Source: Falsiroseomonas sp041690465 (GTDB lineage: Bacteria > Pseudomonadota > Alphaproteobacteria > Acetobacterales > Acetobacteraceae). Taken from it: a stretch of 64,000 bases of DNA. The position numbers were made by a program, and so were the translations under genes. Positions 50,199 to 58,398 of the stretch are shown here, piece after piece (within the stretch, counting starts at the first letter, position 1; each line of letters begins with the position of its first letter). The notes beneath the pieces were generated by a model. That model saw only the letters and a program-made list of their open reading frames with translations, searched no databases and had not been told where the DNA came from. Location: positions 186,001 to 250,000 of the forward strand of contig NZ_JAWLHG010000003.1 of the NCBI RefSeq assembly GCF_041690465.1. Reading direction: 5' to 3'.

Positions 50199-51113
50199 CT
50201 ATCGCTGTGCTGTTGGCGCAGCGGGGGCGGGAGCAGGCGGCGGCGCGAAGCCGCCGGCATTGGCGATCACGTCGCGCACGCCGCCCGCGGCCTCGTCGGC
50301 AACCACGAAGGCGACATCGCCCCAGAATCCGTTCAGGCTGCCCGCCGGCACCTCGTTGAGCTGCAGCACGCGGCCGAGGTCGTGGCCATCGCGGCGGGAG
50401 ACGGTCCAGACGATCTCCACCCGCTGCCGGCCCGCTGCGGCCGGGGCCATGGCGACGACGCCCTGCACGGCGAAGCCGGCGCCCTCCGCCCGGTCCTGCA
50501 CCTGCATGCCGAGCCCGGCCAGGCGCTCGGTCATGCGGGCGGTCAGGCTGGTGTTGCCGTCGCCGGGCGCGCCGCGCACGGGGCGCAGCAGCACCACGAT
50601 GGGGCCGCCGCCGCTGGCGCGCTCGTCGCCGGTGCGCCGCCGCGCATCCACCCGCGCCACCAGCGTGGCGAGCTCGGGCGCCGCGTCGGCGGCGGCCTGC
50701 CGCAGCACCGCCTCGCCGCCCTCCGCCCAGGTGGCCGCCGCGACCGGGCGGCCGGCGACCTCGCCGAGCAACGAGCCGTCGGCATCGCGCAGCGCGTAGC
50801 GCGGCAGCACCTGGCGGCCGTCCCGCGCGGCGGTGGCGACCACCTGCCAGTCCAGCGGGAAGCTGCTGCCGGACACCGCCGGGACATCCTGCGCCATCAG
50901 TGCCTCGGCCAGTTCGCGGGCGAAGCGCTCCGCCTCGGCGTCGGTGAGCAGCGCACCTTCCGATGGCAGCACGGCCAGGCGATAGGCCGGCGGGCGGGCC
51001 AGCCGGGTCGCGAGCGCGCCGGGCTGGCCGCGGAAGGGCTGCGGCAGGTCGCCGCAGCCGGGCAGCGCGGCCGCCAGGCCCAGCATCAGGAACCCTCGCC
51101 TAGATGAGGACAC
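50199..51113 (-). CDS. Lipoprotein of unknown function
   Basis: 304 residues, GTG start at 51113. RRGFLMLGLAAALPGCGD is a lipobox signal with the lipidated cysteine at residue 20, so it is membrane-anchored in the periplasm. YRLAVLPSEGALLTDAEAER and PIVVLLRPVRGAPGDGNTSL look like two ligand-binding-type alpha/beta repeats; the last 20 residues are Pro/Ala-rich. I do not know the family. Its start overlaps the microprotein gene by 14 bases, and the lipoprotein-maturation gene lgt is in the same gene block. Confidence 0.8.
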   Translation of the reverse strand: MSSSRRGFLMLGLAAALPGCGDLPQPFRGQPGALATRLARPPAYRLAVLPSEGALLTDAEAERFARELAEALMAQDVPAVSGSSFPLDWQVVATAARDGRQVLPRYALRDADGSLLGEVAGRPVAAATWAEGGEAVLRQAAADAAPELATLVARVDARRRTGDERASGGGPIVVLLRPVRGAPGDGNTSLTARMTERLAGLGMQVQDRAEGAGFAVQGVVAMAPAAAGRQRVEIVWTVSRRDGHDLGRVLQLNEVPAGSLNGFWGDVAFVVADEAAGGVRDVIANAGGFAPPPAPAPAAPTAQR

Positions 51114-51168
51114 AGGACACCAGCATCGTCAGGAAGATCATGATGATGAACATGATGACGTAGGGCAT
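51100..51168 (-). CDS. 22-residue hydrophobic membrane microprotein
   Basis: Between pgeF and the lipoprotein gene lies a short frame, MPYVIMFIIMIFL followed by TMLVSCVLI, that is one membrane span and nothing else. Its ATG (51168) follows GGGAGGCTGACGGA, the best ribosome site in the block (GGAGG, 8-base spacing). It starts 17 bases after the pgeF stop and its stop lies inside the start region of the lipoprotein gene, so it is placed for translational coupling. It is too short for routine gene callers. Coding is inferred from ribosome site, position and composition; no homologue is known to me. Confidence 0.6.
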   Translation of the reverse strand: MPYVIMFIIMIFLTMLVSCVLI

Positions 51169-51185
51169 TCCGTCAGCCTCCCGGC

Positions 51186-51950
51186 TCAGCCATTCGGCAG
51201 GGCGATGGCGGAGAGCTGATGGCCGATCGGGCCGCCGCCGGCCAGGGTGGATCGCCGATGGCTGAAGAAACGCGCCTCCTCCGCCAGGGTGTCGCGGCCG
51301 CACCAGGCGGCGGCGATCCCGGCCGATTGCAGCCGCGCCAGGGAATAGCCGGGCAGGTCGAACCACCAGCGATCCTCGCGCCGGCCCTCGGCGAAGAAGC
51401 GGGCATCGGCGGCATCGCGCGCCAGCACGGCGCCGCGCAGGTCGGGGCCGACCTCATAGCTCGGCTTGGCGATGCAGGGGCCGATGGCGGCCGCGATGCG
51501 CCTGCGATCGGCGCCGAGCGCCTCCATGGCCGCGATGGTCGCCTCCAGCACGCCGGCCACCGCGCCGCGCCAGCCGGCATGGGCGGCGCCGACCACCCCG
51601 GCCGCGGCATCGGCGAACAGCACCGGCGCGCAATCGCCGGTGACGATGCCCAGCAGCAGGCCGGGCCGGGCCGTCACCACCGCATCGGCCTCGGGCCGAG
51701 CCGTCTCGGGCCAGGGTTCGTCCAGCGTGGCGACGGCGGTGCCGTGCACCTGCGTCAGCCCGACCAGCGCGGCCGGGGGGAGGCCGAGTGCATCCGCGGC
51801 ACGCTTCCGGTTCTCCCGCACCGCCTCGGCGTCGTCACGGCCGGAGAGGGAACAGTTCAGGCTGGCGAACCGCCCGGTCGAGACGCCGCCGGCGCGGGTG
51901 AAGAAGCCATGCGGGACGGGCAGCGCGGCAGTGAGGAAGGGCGGGGTCAT
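51186..51950 (-). CDS. pgeF: Purine nucleoside phosphorylase/multicopper polyphenol oxidase-fold protein (PgeF, YfiH family)
   Basis: 254 residues. FFTRAGGVSTGRFASLNCSL, VTQVHG-type LTQVHGTAVATL, IVTGDCAPVLFADAAAG, GAAHAGWRGAVAGVLEATI and GPCIAKPSYEVG are the family blocks; the HGT, TGDC and AHAGWRG segments carry the two histidines and cysteine that bind zinc. The family edits misincorporated amino acids from peptidoglycan precursors and can cleave purine nucleosides. Start overlaps the MidA-like gene stop (ATGA). Confidence 0.92.
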   Translation of the reverse strand: MTPPFLTAALPVPHGFFTRAGGVSTGRFASLNCSLSGRDDAEAVRENRKRAADALGLPPAALVGLTQVHGTAVATLDEPWPETARPEADAVVTARPGLLLGIVTGDCAPVLFADAAAGVVGAAHAGWRGAVAGVLEATIAAMEALGADRRRIAAAIGPCIAKPSYEVGPDLRGAVLARDAADARFFAEGRREDRWWFDLPGYSLARLQSAGIAAAWCGRDTLAEEARFFSHRRSTLAGGGPIGHQLSAIALPNG

Positions 51951-52948
51951 GGGTCCTCGAATCCGGGCGGCGGGCCGAGCCCGGGGTCGCAGAGCGCAAG
52001 CGCCTTGAACAGCCTGCCCATGCCTTCCGGCGCGACCAGCCGCTCGGCACCGGACAGGATCTCCCGCGCCAGGCGGGCCTGCGCCTGCGCCAGCATGGCC
52101 GCGCGCGTGACCAGGCCGAGGCGTTGCAGCACCACCCCCTGCGGCAATGGGCCGAAGGTGGCGGCGCCGGCAGCGCTGGCGGCGGCGGCGATGGCGGGGA
52201 AGTCCACATGCGCCGTGAGGTCGCGCGTCCCCGGCTCGGCCAGCGGGTCGAGCCCGGTTTCGTGCGCGCGCACAGCCTGCAAGGTGTCGCCGAAGGCCGG
52301 CTCGGACGGGCCGTAGTCGAAGGTCAGCGCGGCGCCGCGCTGGGCGGCCAGGCGCGCGGCGAGGGCGGCGGCGAAGCCGAGCGCGGCCTCCGACACCTCC
52401 TTCACCGCGCCCTCCGGCGCCGATCCGGGCAGGGGAGGGGCGGCGTCCGCCGGCAACTCCAGCAAGGCGCCGTCCTGCACATGCCGCTCCATCCACGCAG
52501 CGCCCCGCCGCACGAATTGCCGCACCGGCAGGGCGTCGAGGAACTCGTTGGCCAGCAGCAGCATCGGGCCTTGCGGCAGGGTCGAGAGGTCGGCGTGCCA
52601 CGCGCTCACCCCCCCGCCCAGCGCGCGCGCCTGCGCCGCCTGCAGGCTCGGCGAGGCCTCCACCAGATGCACCCGCAGCGCCGCCCGGAACCCTGGCGCC
52701 ACCTGCGTCACGGCGCGCAGCGCATCGGCCATCAGAGTGCCCCGGCCCGGGCCGCATTCCACCAGCAGCACCGGATCCGGCCGGCCCATGCGCTCCCACA
52801 TCACTGCGCACCAGGCGCCGAGCACCTCGCCGAAGGCCTGGGAGATCTCGGGCGCGGTGGTGAAGTCGCCGCCGGCGCCAAAGGGACTCTGCGCCCGGGC
52901 GTAATACGCCGCCGCGGCGCGCGCCATGAAGCGGTCCAGCCGCTCCAT
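51947..52948 (-). CDS. SAM-dependent methyltransferase, MidA/NDUFAF7 family
   Basis: 333 residues. FGAGGDFTTAPEISQAFGEV is the signature block of the family and LLVECGPGRGTLMADALRAV is SAM motif I; LLLANEFLDALPVRQFV follows as motif IV. The eukaryotic member methylates an arginine of complex I subunit NDUFS2; the bacterial role is less clear. It lies between lgt and pgeF, an order common in alphaproteobacteria. Confidence 0.9.
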   Translation of the reverse strand: MERLDRFMARAAAAYYARAQSPFGAGGDFTTAPEISQAFGEVLGAWCAVMWERMGRPDPVLLVECGPGRGTLMADALRAVTQVAPGFRAALRVHLVEASPSLQAAQARALGGGVSAWHADLSTLPQGPMLLLANEFLDALPVRQFVRRGAAWMERHVQDGALLELPADAAPPLPGSAPEGAVKEVSEAALGFAAALAARLAAQRGAALTFDYGPSEPAFGDTLQAVRAHETGLDPLAEPGTRDLTAHVDFPAIAAAASAAGAATFGPLPQGVVLQRLGLVTRAAMLAQAQARLAREILSGAERLVAPEGMGRLFKALALCDPGLGPPPGFEDP

Positions 52949-52950
52949 GC

Positions 52951-53757
52951 TCAGGCGACAGCGGGGCGCTGGCGCGCGCGCAGAATCAGCCACGCGCCGA
53001 CGGCGACCATCGGCAGCGACAGCAACTGCCCCATCGTCACCCCGCCGATGAGGAAGCCGAGATGCGCATCCGGCTGGCGGAACAGCTCGCCGATCAGCCG
53101 CGCCACGCCGTAGCCGGCCAGGAAGACGCCGGAAAGCATGCCCGGCCGCGCGCGGACCGCGGGGATGCGCACCAGCACCTGCAGCAGCACGAACAGGCAG
53201 ATGCCCTCCAGGAAGGCCTGGTAGAGCTGGCTCGGATGCCGCGGCTCCGGTCCACCGGTGGGGAACACCATTGCCCAGGGCACGTCGCTGACGCGGCCCC
53301 ACAACTCGCCATTGGCGAAGTTCGCCAGCCGCCCGAGGAACAGCCCGATCGGCACCACCGTCACCGCCCGATCGCCGAGCAGGAGGGGATCGAGCCGCTG
53401 CCGCCGGCAGAACCACAGCAGTGCGATGATGACGCCCAGCATGCCGCCGTGGAAGGACATGCCACCCTGCCAGACGTAGAGCGCCTCCCACGGGGCGGTG
53501 ACGTAGTAGCCGGGGCGGTAGAACAGCACATAGCCAAGCCGGCCGCCGAGGATGATGCCGAGCGTCACCCAGGTGACCGCATCGTCCAACTGCTCGCGGC
53601 TGGCAGCCACCGGCGGCAGCGCGACAAGGCGCCGCGCCAGCAGCCACCCCAGCACGATGCCGCCGATATAGGCCAGCGCATACCAGCGCAGCGCGAAGGG
53701 CCCGATCTCCAGCGCGACCGGGTCGATGGCGGGAAAGGCGATGACGGGGAGGATCAC
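52951..53757 (-). CDS. lgt: Prolipoprotein diacylglyceryl transferase
   Basis: Inner-membrane enzyme that transfers diacylglyceryl from phosphatidylglycerol to the lipobox cysteine. 268 residues, seven predicted spans. GRLANFANGELWGR is the Lgt signature; GGMSFHGGMLGV holds the essential histidine region; HPSQLYQAFLEG follows. Start overlaps the hldD stop by 4 bases. The lipoprotein gene three genes downstream is a likely client among many. Confidence 0.97.
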   Translation of the reverse strand: MILPVIAFPAIDPVALEIGPFALRWYALAYIGGIVLGWLLARRLVALPPVAASREQLDDAVTWVTLGIILGGRLGYVLFYRPGYYVTAPWEALYVWQGGMSFHGGMLGVIIALLWFCRRQRLDPLLLGDRAVTVVPIGLFLGRLANFANGELWGRVSDVPWAMVFPTGGPEPRHPSQLYQAFLEGICLFVLLQVLVRIPAVRARPGMLSGVFLAGYGVARLIGELFRQPDAHLGFLIGGVTMGQLLSLPMVAVGAWLILRARQRPAVA

Positions 53758-54746
53758 CGGTGCGGGTCGCTCTGCATCAGGAAGTCACGCACATAGCTCG
53801 TCACGCCTTCCTCCAGCCCGACCATCGGCAGGTCGCAGCCAGCGGCGCGCAGCCGGGCGAGCGGCGCCTCGGTGAAGTACTGATACTTGCCGCGGAGGTC
53901 GGCCGGCATGTCCACGAATTCGATGCGCTCGGGCTGGCCCATGGCCGCGAACATCGCCCGCACCAGGTCGAGGAAGCTGCGCGCCCGGCCGGAGCCGACA
54001 TTGAACAGGCCGCTCACCCCGGGATTGTCCAGCAGCCACAGCATCACCGCCACGCAATCATCCACATGCACGAAGTCGCGCATCTGCGCGCCATCGGCGA
54101 TCCCCGGCCGGTCGGAGCGGAACAGCCGCGCCGGGCCGCCGTGACGCGCCTCGTGGAACTTGTGGAACACCACGCTGGCCATGCGGCCCTTGTGGTACTC
54201 GTTCGGGCCATAGACGTTGAAGAAGCGCAGCCCCGCCCATTGCGGCGGGGCCGGCGTGCCGCGCGCCAGCATGTCCGCCACCCGGCGATCGAAGGCCAGC
54301 TTCGACCAGCCATAGAGGTTCAGTGGGCGCAGCGCCGTCAGCATCTCGGGCGCCATGTCATCCTCGAATCCCAGCGCGCCGTCGCCATAGGTGGCGGCCG
54401 AGGAGGCGTAGATGAACGGCACGTTGCGCTCGGCGCAGGCGGCCCAGAGCCAGAGCGGCAGGGTGATGTTGGTGGCGGCGACCAGGTCGCCATCGGTCGC
54501 GGTGGTGGCGCTGATCGCGCCCATGTGCAGCACCGCCTCCACTTCCGGGTCGGCGGCCCAGAAATCCTCGACTTCCTCGGGCGGCAGGATGCCGGCGATG
54601 GTGTGCCTGGCCAGGTTGCGCCACTTCTCGCGCCCCGGCTCGCCGGCGCGCAGCCGGTCCACCACCATCACCTCCGCGCCGCGGGCCGTGAGCGCGGCGA
54701 CGAGATTCGATCCGATGAAACCGGCCCCGCCGGTAACCAGATACAT
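53754..54746 (-). CDS. hldD: ADP-L-glycero-D-manno-heptose 6-epimerase
   Basis: Makes the L,D-heptose donor for LPS inner core. 330 residues. YLVTGGAGFIGSNLVAAL is the nucleotide-binding loop, FIYASSAATYGDG the catalytic strand, LNLYGWSKLAFDR the Tyr-x3-Lys, and GLRFFNVYGPNEYHKGRMAS the heptose-specific block. First gene of the hldD-lgt-midA-pgeF block; divergent from ubiK across 136 bases. Confidence 0.95.
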   Translation of the reverse strand: MYLVTGGAGFIGSNLVAALTARGAEVMVVDRLRAGEPGREKWRNLARHTIAGILPPEEVEDFWAADPEVEAVLHMGAISATTATDGDLVAATNITLPLWLWAACAERNVPFIYASSAATYGDGALGFEDDMAPEMLTALRPLNLYGWSKLAFDRRVADMLARGTPAPPQWAGLRFFNVYGPNEYHKGRMASVVFHKFHEARHGGPARLFRSDRPGIADGAQMRDFVHVDDCVAVMLWLLDNPGVSGLFNVGSGRARSFLDLVRAMFAAMGQPERIEFVDMPADLRGKYQYFTEAPLARLRAAGCDLPMVGLEEGVTSYVRDFLMQSDPHR

Positions 54747-54882
54747 CGGCGAGTGTGCTTTCCCTGGCCTGGCTGTCGTGGCGCCGGCGGCGGGGCTATG
54801 GGTCGGCACCCGCCGGAGGCGGGGTATAGTCAGAGGAGTCCCGCCCGCACAAGCGGCCGGCCGGGACCGCGAGGAGGTTATG

Positions 54883-55209
54883 ATGGCGATGGACAGCGAA
54901 GGCGGCGAGGGGCGCGGCGGCAAGCGCGGGATCTTCGACGACCTCGCCGGCATGGCCGGCGGCGCCTTCTCGGTGATGGCCGCGGCGCGCGCCGAGGCCG
55001 AGGCGATGGGCAAGGCCCAGCTCGAGGCGATGGTGCAGCGCCTGGAACTGGTCCGCCGGGAGGAGCTGGACGCCGCGCTCGAAGTCGCCCGCCGCGCCCG
55101 CGAGCAGGCCGAGGCCCTGGCTGAGCGGGTGGAGGCGTTGGAACACAGGGTCGCCGCGCTGGAGACGCCCTCCGACAGGCTTGTCGGGCCGGATGACGAG
55201 ACGCGCTGA
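54883..55209 (+). CDS. ubiK: UbiK-like accessory factor (BMFP family)
   Basis: 108 residues. A short N-terminal segment (GIFDDLAGMAGGAFSVMAAA) is followed by a long C-terminal coiled coil (about 45-95, RREELDAALEVARRAREQAE), the layout of UbiK/YqiC proteins that assist ubiquinone synthesis and fuse membranes in vitro. Three ATGs are close together; 54883 is 5 bases from GAGGAGG and chosen over 54880 and 54889. Confidence 0.85.
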   Translation: MAMDSEGGEGRGGKRGIFDDLAGMAGGAFSVMAAARAEAEAMGKAQLEAMVQRLELVRREELDAALEVARRAREQAEALAERVEALEHRVAALETPSDRLVGPDDETR

Positions 55210-55252
55210 GAAGTTCTCCACAAGCGATTGTGCGGCCTTACAAAAGCGGACC

Positions 55253-55282
55253 TTGCAGGCGCCTTTCGCAGCTGCGTAGTCT
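55253..55282 (+). promoter_or_regulatory. Possible sigma-70 promoter for the YbjN-like gene
   Basis: TTGCAG (55253-55258) and TAGTCT (55277-55282) with an 18-base spacer, in the 196-base gap between ubiK and the YbjN-like gene. Moderate match; the long leader that follows contains the hairpin at 55302-55320. Confidence 0.35.
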
Positions 55283-55301
55283 AGAGGTAGTGGCGATTCG
55301 G

Positions 55302-55320
55302 GGTGTTGAACCCCAACACC
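55302..55320 (+). promoter_or_regulatory. Leader hairpin upstream of the YbjN-like gene
   Basis: GGTGTTG (55302-55308) pairs with CAACACC (55314-55320) around AACCC. It lies about 86 bases before the ATG; possible structured leader. I checked the area for a tRNA and found no cloverleaf. Confidence 0.35.
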
Positions 55321-55405
55321 TCGGGGTCACGTGGGGGATACTCTCTCTCTGGGCCAGCGCGACCGGACCCGGCCGCGGGCCCAATCCGGGCGAAGGAGGT
55401 GCCAC

Positions 55406-55912
55406 ATGTCAGCCTATCTCGGCCATGACACTCAGGAGCGCCCGGGCAATCCGCTCGACATCGTCGAGCAGATCATCGGCTCCAACGAATGGGCGTTCGA
55501 TCGCCGCAACGACAGCGAGATCGCCGCCGAGGCGCCGGGCAAATGGTGCGACTACGGCCTGTATTTTTCCTGGTCGCACGAGATCAGCGCCATGAGCTTC
55601 ACCTGCGCCTTCGACCTGAAGGTGCCGCCAGGCAAGCGGGAGAAGCTCTTCGAGCTGCTCACCATGGCCAATGAGAAGCTCTGGATCGGCCATTTCGGTC
55701 TCGACACCGACGACGGCGTCCTGGTGTTCCGCCACTCCGTGCTGCTGCGCGGCGCCCCCGGCGCCTCCGCCGAGAGCCTGGAGGACATGGTGGACATCGC
55801 GCTGACGGAGTGCGAGCGCTTCTTCCCCGCCTTCCAGTTCGTCCTCTGGGGCGGCAAGCCGCCGGCCGAGGCGTTGCAGGCGGCGATGCTGGATTGCGTG
55901 GGCGAGGCCTGA
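55406..55912 (+). CDS. YbjN-domain protein
   Basis: 168-residue cytosolic protein. NPLDIVEQIIGSNEWAFDR opens the domain; WCDYGLYFSWSHEISAMSF, KLFELLTMANEKLWIGHFGL and VLVFRHSVLLRGA are the alternating strand/helix blocks of the YbjN (bacterial sensory transduction regulator) fold, a type III secretion-chaperone-like shape. GAAGGAGGTGCCAC before the ATG is an excellent ribosome site, so expression is probably high. In alphaproteobacteria it typically neighbours proC, as here. Confidence 0.9.
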   Translation: MSAYLGHDTQERPGNPLDIVEQIIGSNEWAFDRRNDSEIAAEAPGKWCDYGLYFSWSHEISAMSFTCAFDLKVPPGKREKLFELLTMANEKLWIGHFGLDTDDGVLVFRHSVLLRGAPGASAESLEDMVDIALTECERFFPAFQFVLWGGKPPAEALQAAMLDCVGEA

Positions 55913-55950
55913 ATGGGCTGACAGGCTGTCGGGGGGCTTTACAGCACACG

Positions 55951-55966
55951 CCGCCGTGAGCGGCGG
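55951..55966 (+). terminator. Short GC hairpin after the YbjN-like gene
   Basis: CCGCCG (55951-55956) and CGGCGG (55961-55966) with a TGAG loop, 38 bases after the stop. Likely a weak terminator ahead of the sigma-54 promoter that follows. Confidence 0.45.
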
Positions 55967-56005
55967 CTCGCCGGCAACTGTCTGATCCCAGCGGGCGCGG
56001 TGTGT

Positions 56006-56021
56006 TGGCATAGCGATTGCT
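56006..56021 (+). promoter_or_regulatory. Sigma-54 (RpoN) promoter for the second PEP-CTERM gene
   Basis: TGGCATAGCGATTGCT matches TGGCACRNNNNTTGCW at all but one fixed position, GG (56007-56008) and GC (56019-56020) being 10 bases apart. Predicted transcript start near 56032, 83 bases before the ATG. Confidence 0.8.
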
Positions 56022-56114
56022 CAGAGCGTTGGCCGGTGTTGTGTGCGGCATTCCACCCGGTCGCCGGGGCGGGGCGCCCTCAACACCATGGCCAACCAGG
56101 TGGGAGATCGCGTC

Positions 56115-56822
56115 ATGCCACATGCCTCGACGATGCTGTCCCTGTTCGCCGCGGCGGGGATCACGCTGGCGACTGCCGGCGCACAGGCGGCGCCGGTCAC
56201 CTTCACGGAGCTGGCGGGATTCACCGGCGGCACCGTGGCGGGAACCGCCGTGTTCCGGGCCGACCTGTCGGGCCTCGGCATCGGCCAGATCGCCTCGCTG
56301 ACCATCCAGGACAGCAACAACGGTATCGGCGGCTCTGCCGGGCAGTTCTCCGGTTTCGACCTCGACGCGGTGGTGATCTCGACGACGCTGATCACCGATG
56401 CGGCCCAGGTGGGGCTGCTGGTCCCCGCCATCGGCCTTGATTTCGTCAATTCGGTGCTGATCCCCGGCACCCAGCGTGCGCCGGCCGACCCCGCACTGTT
56501 CGGCACTTCCGGCGGGCAGGTGAACAATGCCGTGGCCACGCTCGGCAGCTTCGACGGGGAGAACACCACCACCACGCCGGACGGCTTTGTGAGCCTCGGC
56601 GATGGCGGCCGCCTCTCGATCAACCTCGCCGCGCCGATCCCGGTCGGCAGCCCGCTCTATCTCTACATCGGCGAGGTCGGCAACCAGGGCGAGCTCGCGG
56701 CCGGCAGCGTGGAACTGTCCAGCACCACGGTGGCGGTACCGGCGCCGGCTTCGCTGGCGCTGTTCGGATTGGGGCTGGCAGGGCTCGGCCTCCTCGGCGG
56801 GCGACGCGCGCGCGCGGGGTAG
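56115..56822 (+). CDS. PEP-CTERM sorted surface protein
   Basis: 235 residues from the ATG at 56115 (GGGAG upstream). Signal peptide STMLSLFAAAGITLATAG with cleavage near AQAA; C-terminal tail VPAPASLALFGLGLAGLGLL plus GGRRARAG is an exosortase sorting signal with VPAP instead of VPEP. The central domain (about 30-200) is strand-rich with many Gly, Asn and Thr (GTVAGTAVFRADLSGLG, NTTTTPDGFVSLGDGG), a probable extracellular beta-sandwich. Ligand unknown. It shares the promoter type of the PEP-CTERM gene 7.6 kb away. Confidence 0.88.
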   Translation: MPHASTMLSLFAAAGITLATAGAQAAPVTFTELAGFTGGTVAGTAVFRADLSGLGIGQIASLTIQDSNNGIGGSAGQFSGFDLDAVVISTTLITDAAQVGLLVPAIGLDFVNSVLIPGTQRAPADPALFGTSGGQVNNAVATLGSFDGENTTTTPDGFVSLGDGGRLSINLAAPIPVGSPLYLYIGEVGNQGELAAGSVELSSTTVAVPAPASLALFGLGLAGLGLLGGRRARAG

Positions 56823-56867
56823 CGGGACCGGTTGCCATCCGCGCCGCGGCCGGCGAGGCTGCGGCGC

Positions 56868-57668
56868 ATGAGTGACGCACTCCCCCCCCTTCTCCTCGTC
56901 GGTTGCGGCAAGATGGGCGGCGCCCTGCTCGCCGGCTGGCGCGAACGCCGCCTGTCCGAGGCGGTGGTGGTGGACCCCCACCTCTCCGCATCCCCCGCCG
57001 GCGCCACTCTGGTGACGGCAGCGGAGGCCATCCCGCCCGGCTTCGCCCCCGCCGCGGTGGTGCTGGCAATCAAGCCGCAGGAAGCCGCGGCGACGCTGCC
57101 GCTCTACGCCCGCTTCGCCGGCAAGGCAGTGTTCGTCTCGATCATGGCCGGCAAGACCGTCGCCAGCATGCAGGCGCTGCTGGGCGAGGCGGCGGCGATC
57201 GTCCGCGCCATGCCCAACACCCCGGCCGCCGTCCGCCAGGGCTTCACCGTCGCCTTCGCCGGCCCCGGCGTTTCCCCCGCGCAGCGCGCCCTGGCCGACA
57301 CCCTGCTCGCCGCCACCGGCGAGATCGCCTGGGTCGAGGCGGAGGGGCTGCTCGACCCCGTCACGGCGGTCTCCGGCGGCGGTCCCGCCTATGTGTTCCT
57401 GCTCGCCGAGCTGCTGGAGAAGGCGGCGGTGGAGCAGGGCATCCCTGCCGACCTTGCCCGCCGGATGGCGCGCGCCACCGTTGCCGGCTCCGGTGCGCTG
57501 CTCGCCGCCAGCAGCGAGGACGCCGCGGTGCTGCGGAAGAACGTCACCAGCCCGAAGGGCACCACCGAACGTGCCCTGGCCGTGCTGATGGAGGAAACCG
57601 CCTGGCCCGAGCACATCTCCCGCGCCATCACCGCCGCCACCGCCCGTTCGCGCGAACTGGCCGGGTGA
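56868..57668 (+). CDS. proC: Pyrroline-5-carboxylate reductase
   Basis: Last step of proline synthesis. 266 residues. LLLVGCGKMGGALLAGW binds NADPH, VVLAIKPQEAAATLPL follows, VRAMPNTPAAVRQG is the substrate loop, and AVSGGGPAYVFLLAELLEKA with VTSPKGTTERAL forms the C-terminal dimer domain. Starts 45 bases after the PEP-CTERM gene stop. Confidence 0.96.
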   Translation: MSDALPPLLLVGCGKMGGALLAGWRERRLSEAVVVDPHLSASPAGATLVTAAEAIPPGFAPAAVVLAIKPQEAAATLPLYARFAGKAVFVSIMAGKTVASMQALLGEAAAIVRAMPNTPAAVRQGFTVAFAGPGVSPAQRALADTLLAATGEIAWVEAEGLLDPVTAVSGGGPAYVFLLAELLEKAAVEQGIPADLARRMARATVAGSGALLAASSEDAAVLRKNVTSPKGTTERALAVLMEETAWPEHISRAITAATARSRELAG

Positions 57669-57711
57669 CGTCCCCATTGGCGAAACGCCCGCCAGTCCCC
57701 ACCATCGGCGC

Positions 57712-58332
57712 ATGGACATGCCCCCCCACCCCGATGCCCCCCTGATCGAGGCCCTGTTCCGCGTGATCGCCGCGCATGGCTGGCGCGGCGTCACCGTCAC
57801 GCGGCTGGCCGCGGCCTCCGGCGTGCCCGCCGGGGAGCTGGTCGGCCGCTTCCCCTCGCGGCTCGGCCTGCTGCGGCTGTTCGGCGATGTGGTGACGGAC
57901 GAGGTGGCGCGCGGCACCGTGCCGGGCCAGGGCGGCACCCCGCGCGACCGCCTGTTCGACGTGCTGATGCGCGGCCTGGACGCGCTGGCCCCCTACAAGG
58001 CCGGCCTCCGGCGGCTGATGACCGAGATGTACACCGACCCCGTCCTGTTCGGCGCCATGGCGCCGGTGTTCCAGCACAGCATGGAGCGGATGCTGGACGC
58101 GGCCGAGCTCGACAGCGCCGGGCCGAAGGGCAGGCTGCGGGCAGCCGGGCTCGCGGTGGTGTGGATCCGAGCTGTCAATGTCTGGTCGAAGGACGAGTCG
58201 GAGGAGCTCGGCCCCACCATGGCCGCGCTCGATCGTGCGCTGGAGCGGGCGGAACAGGCGGCGCGAAGCTTTGGCCTGGTCGGCGGCGACCTTGCCGCCG
58301 CGCCGCCGGACGAGGCGGCCACGCCCGCGTGA
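57712..58332 (+). CDS. TetR-family transcriptional regulator
   Basis: 206 residues. The helix-turn-helix is VTVTRLAAASGVPAGELVGR (about 27-46), with LIEALFRVIAAHGWRG before it as the first TetR helix. The C-terminal domain is helical and unlike well-known drug-binding types; it resembles the COQ9-like TetR proteins of alphaproteobacteria. It follows proC by 43 bases and precedes a phasin gene, so control of polyhydroxyalkanoate or proC is possible but unproven. Confidence 0.8.
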   Translation: MDMPPHPDAPLIEALFRVIAAHGWRGVTVTRLAAASGVPAGELVGRFPSRLGLLRLFGDVVTDEVARGTVPGQGGTPRDRLFDVLMRGLDALAPYKAGLRRLMTEMYTDPVLFGAMAPVFQHSMERMLDAAELDSAGPKGRLRAAGLAVVWIRAVNVWSKDESEELGPTMAALDRALERAEQAARSFGLVGGDLAAAPPDEAATPA

Positions 58333-58398
58333 GGCGGGTTCCGCTTCTGTCCACGGCCGCACTCCGGTAGCATCGCCGCCGGAGCAAGGAGCCCCCCT

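Noticed and set aside
55277..55330. Possible tRNA or small structured RNA before the YbjN-like gene
   Set aside because: Only one 7-base stem closes; no acceptor stem, anticodon arm or CCA-like end can be formed.
55659..57938. A 759-codon open frame on the - strand across the PEP-CTERM and proC genes
   Set aside because: Opposite-strand shadow of well-supported genes with clear motifs, ribosome sites and a sigma-54 promoter on the + strand.
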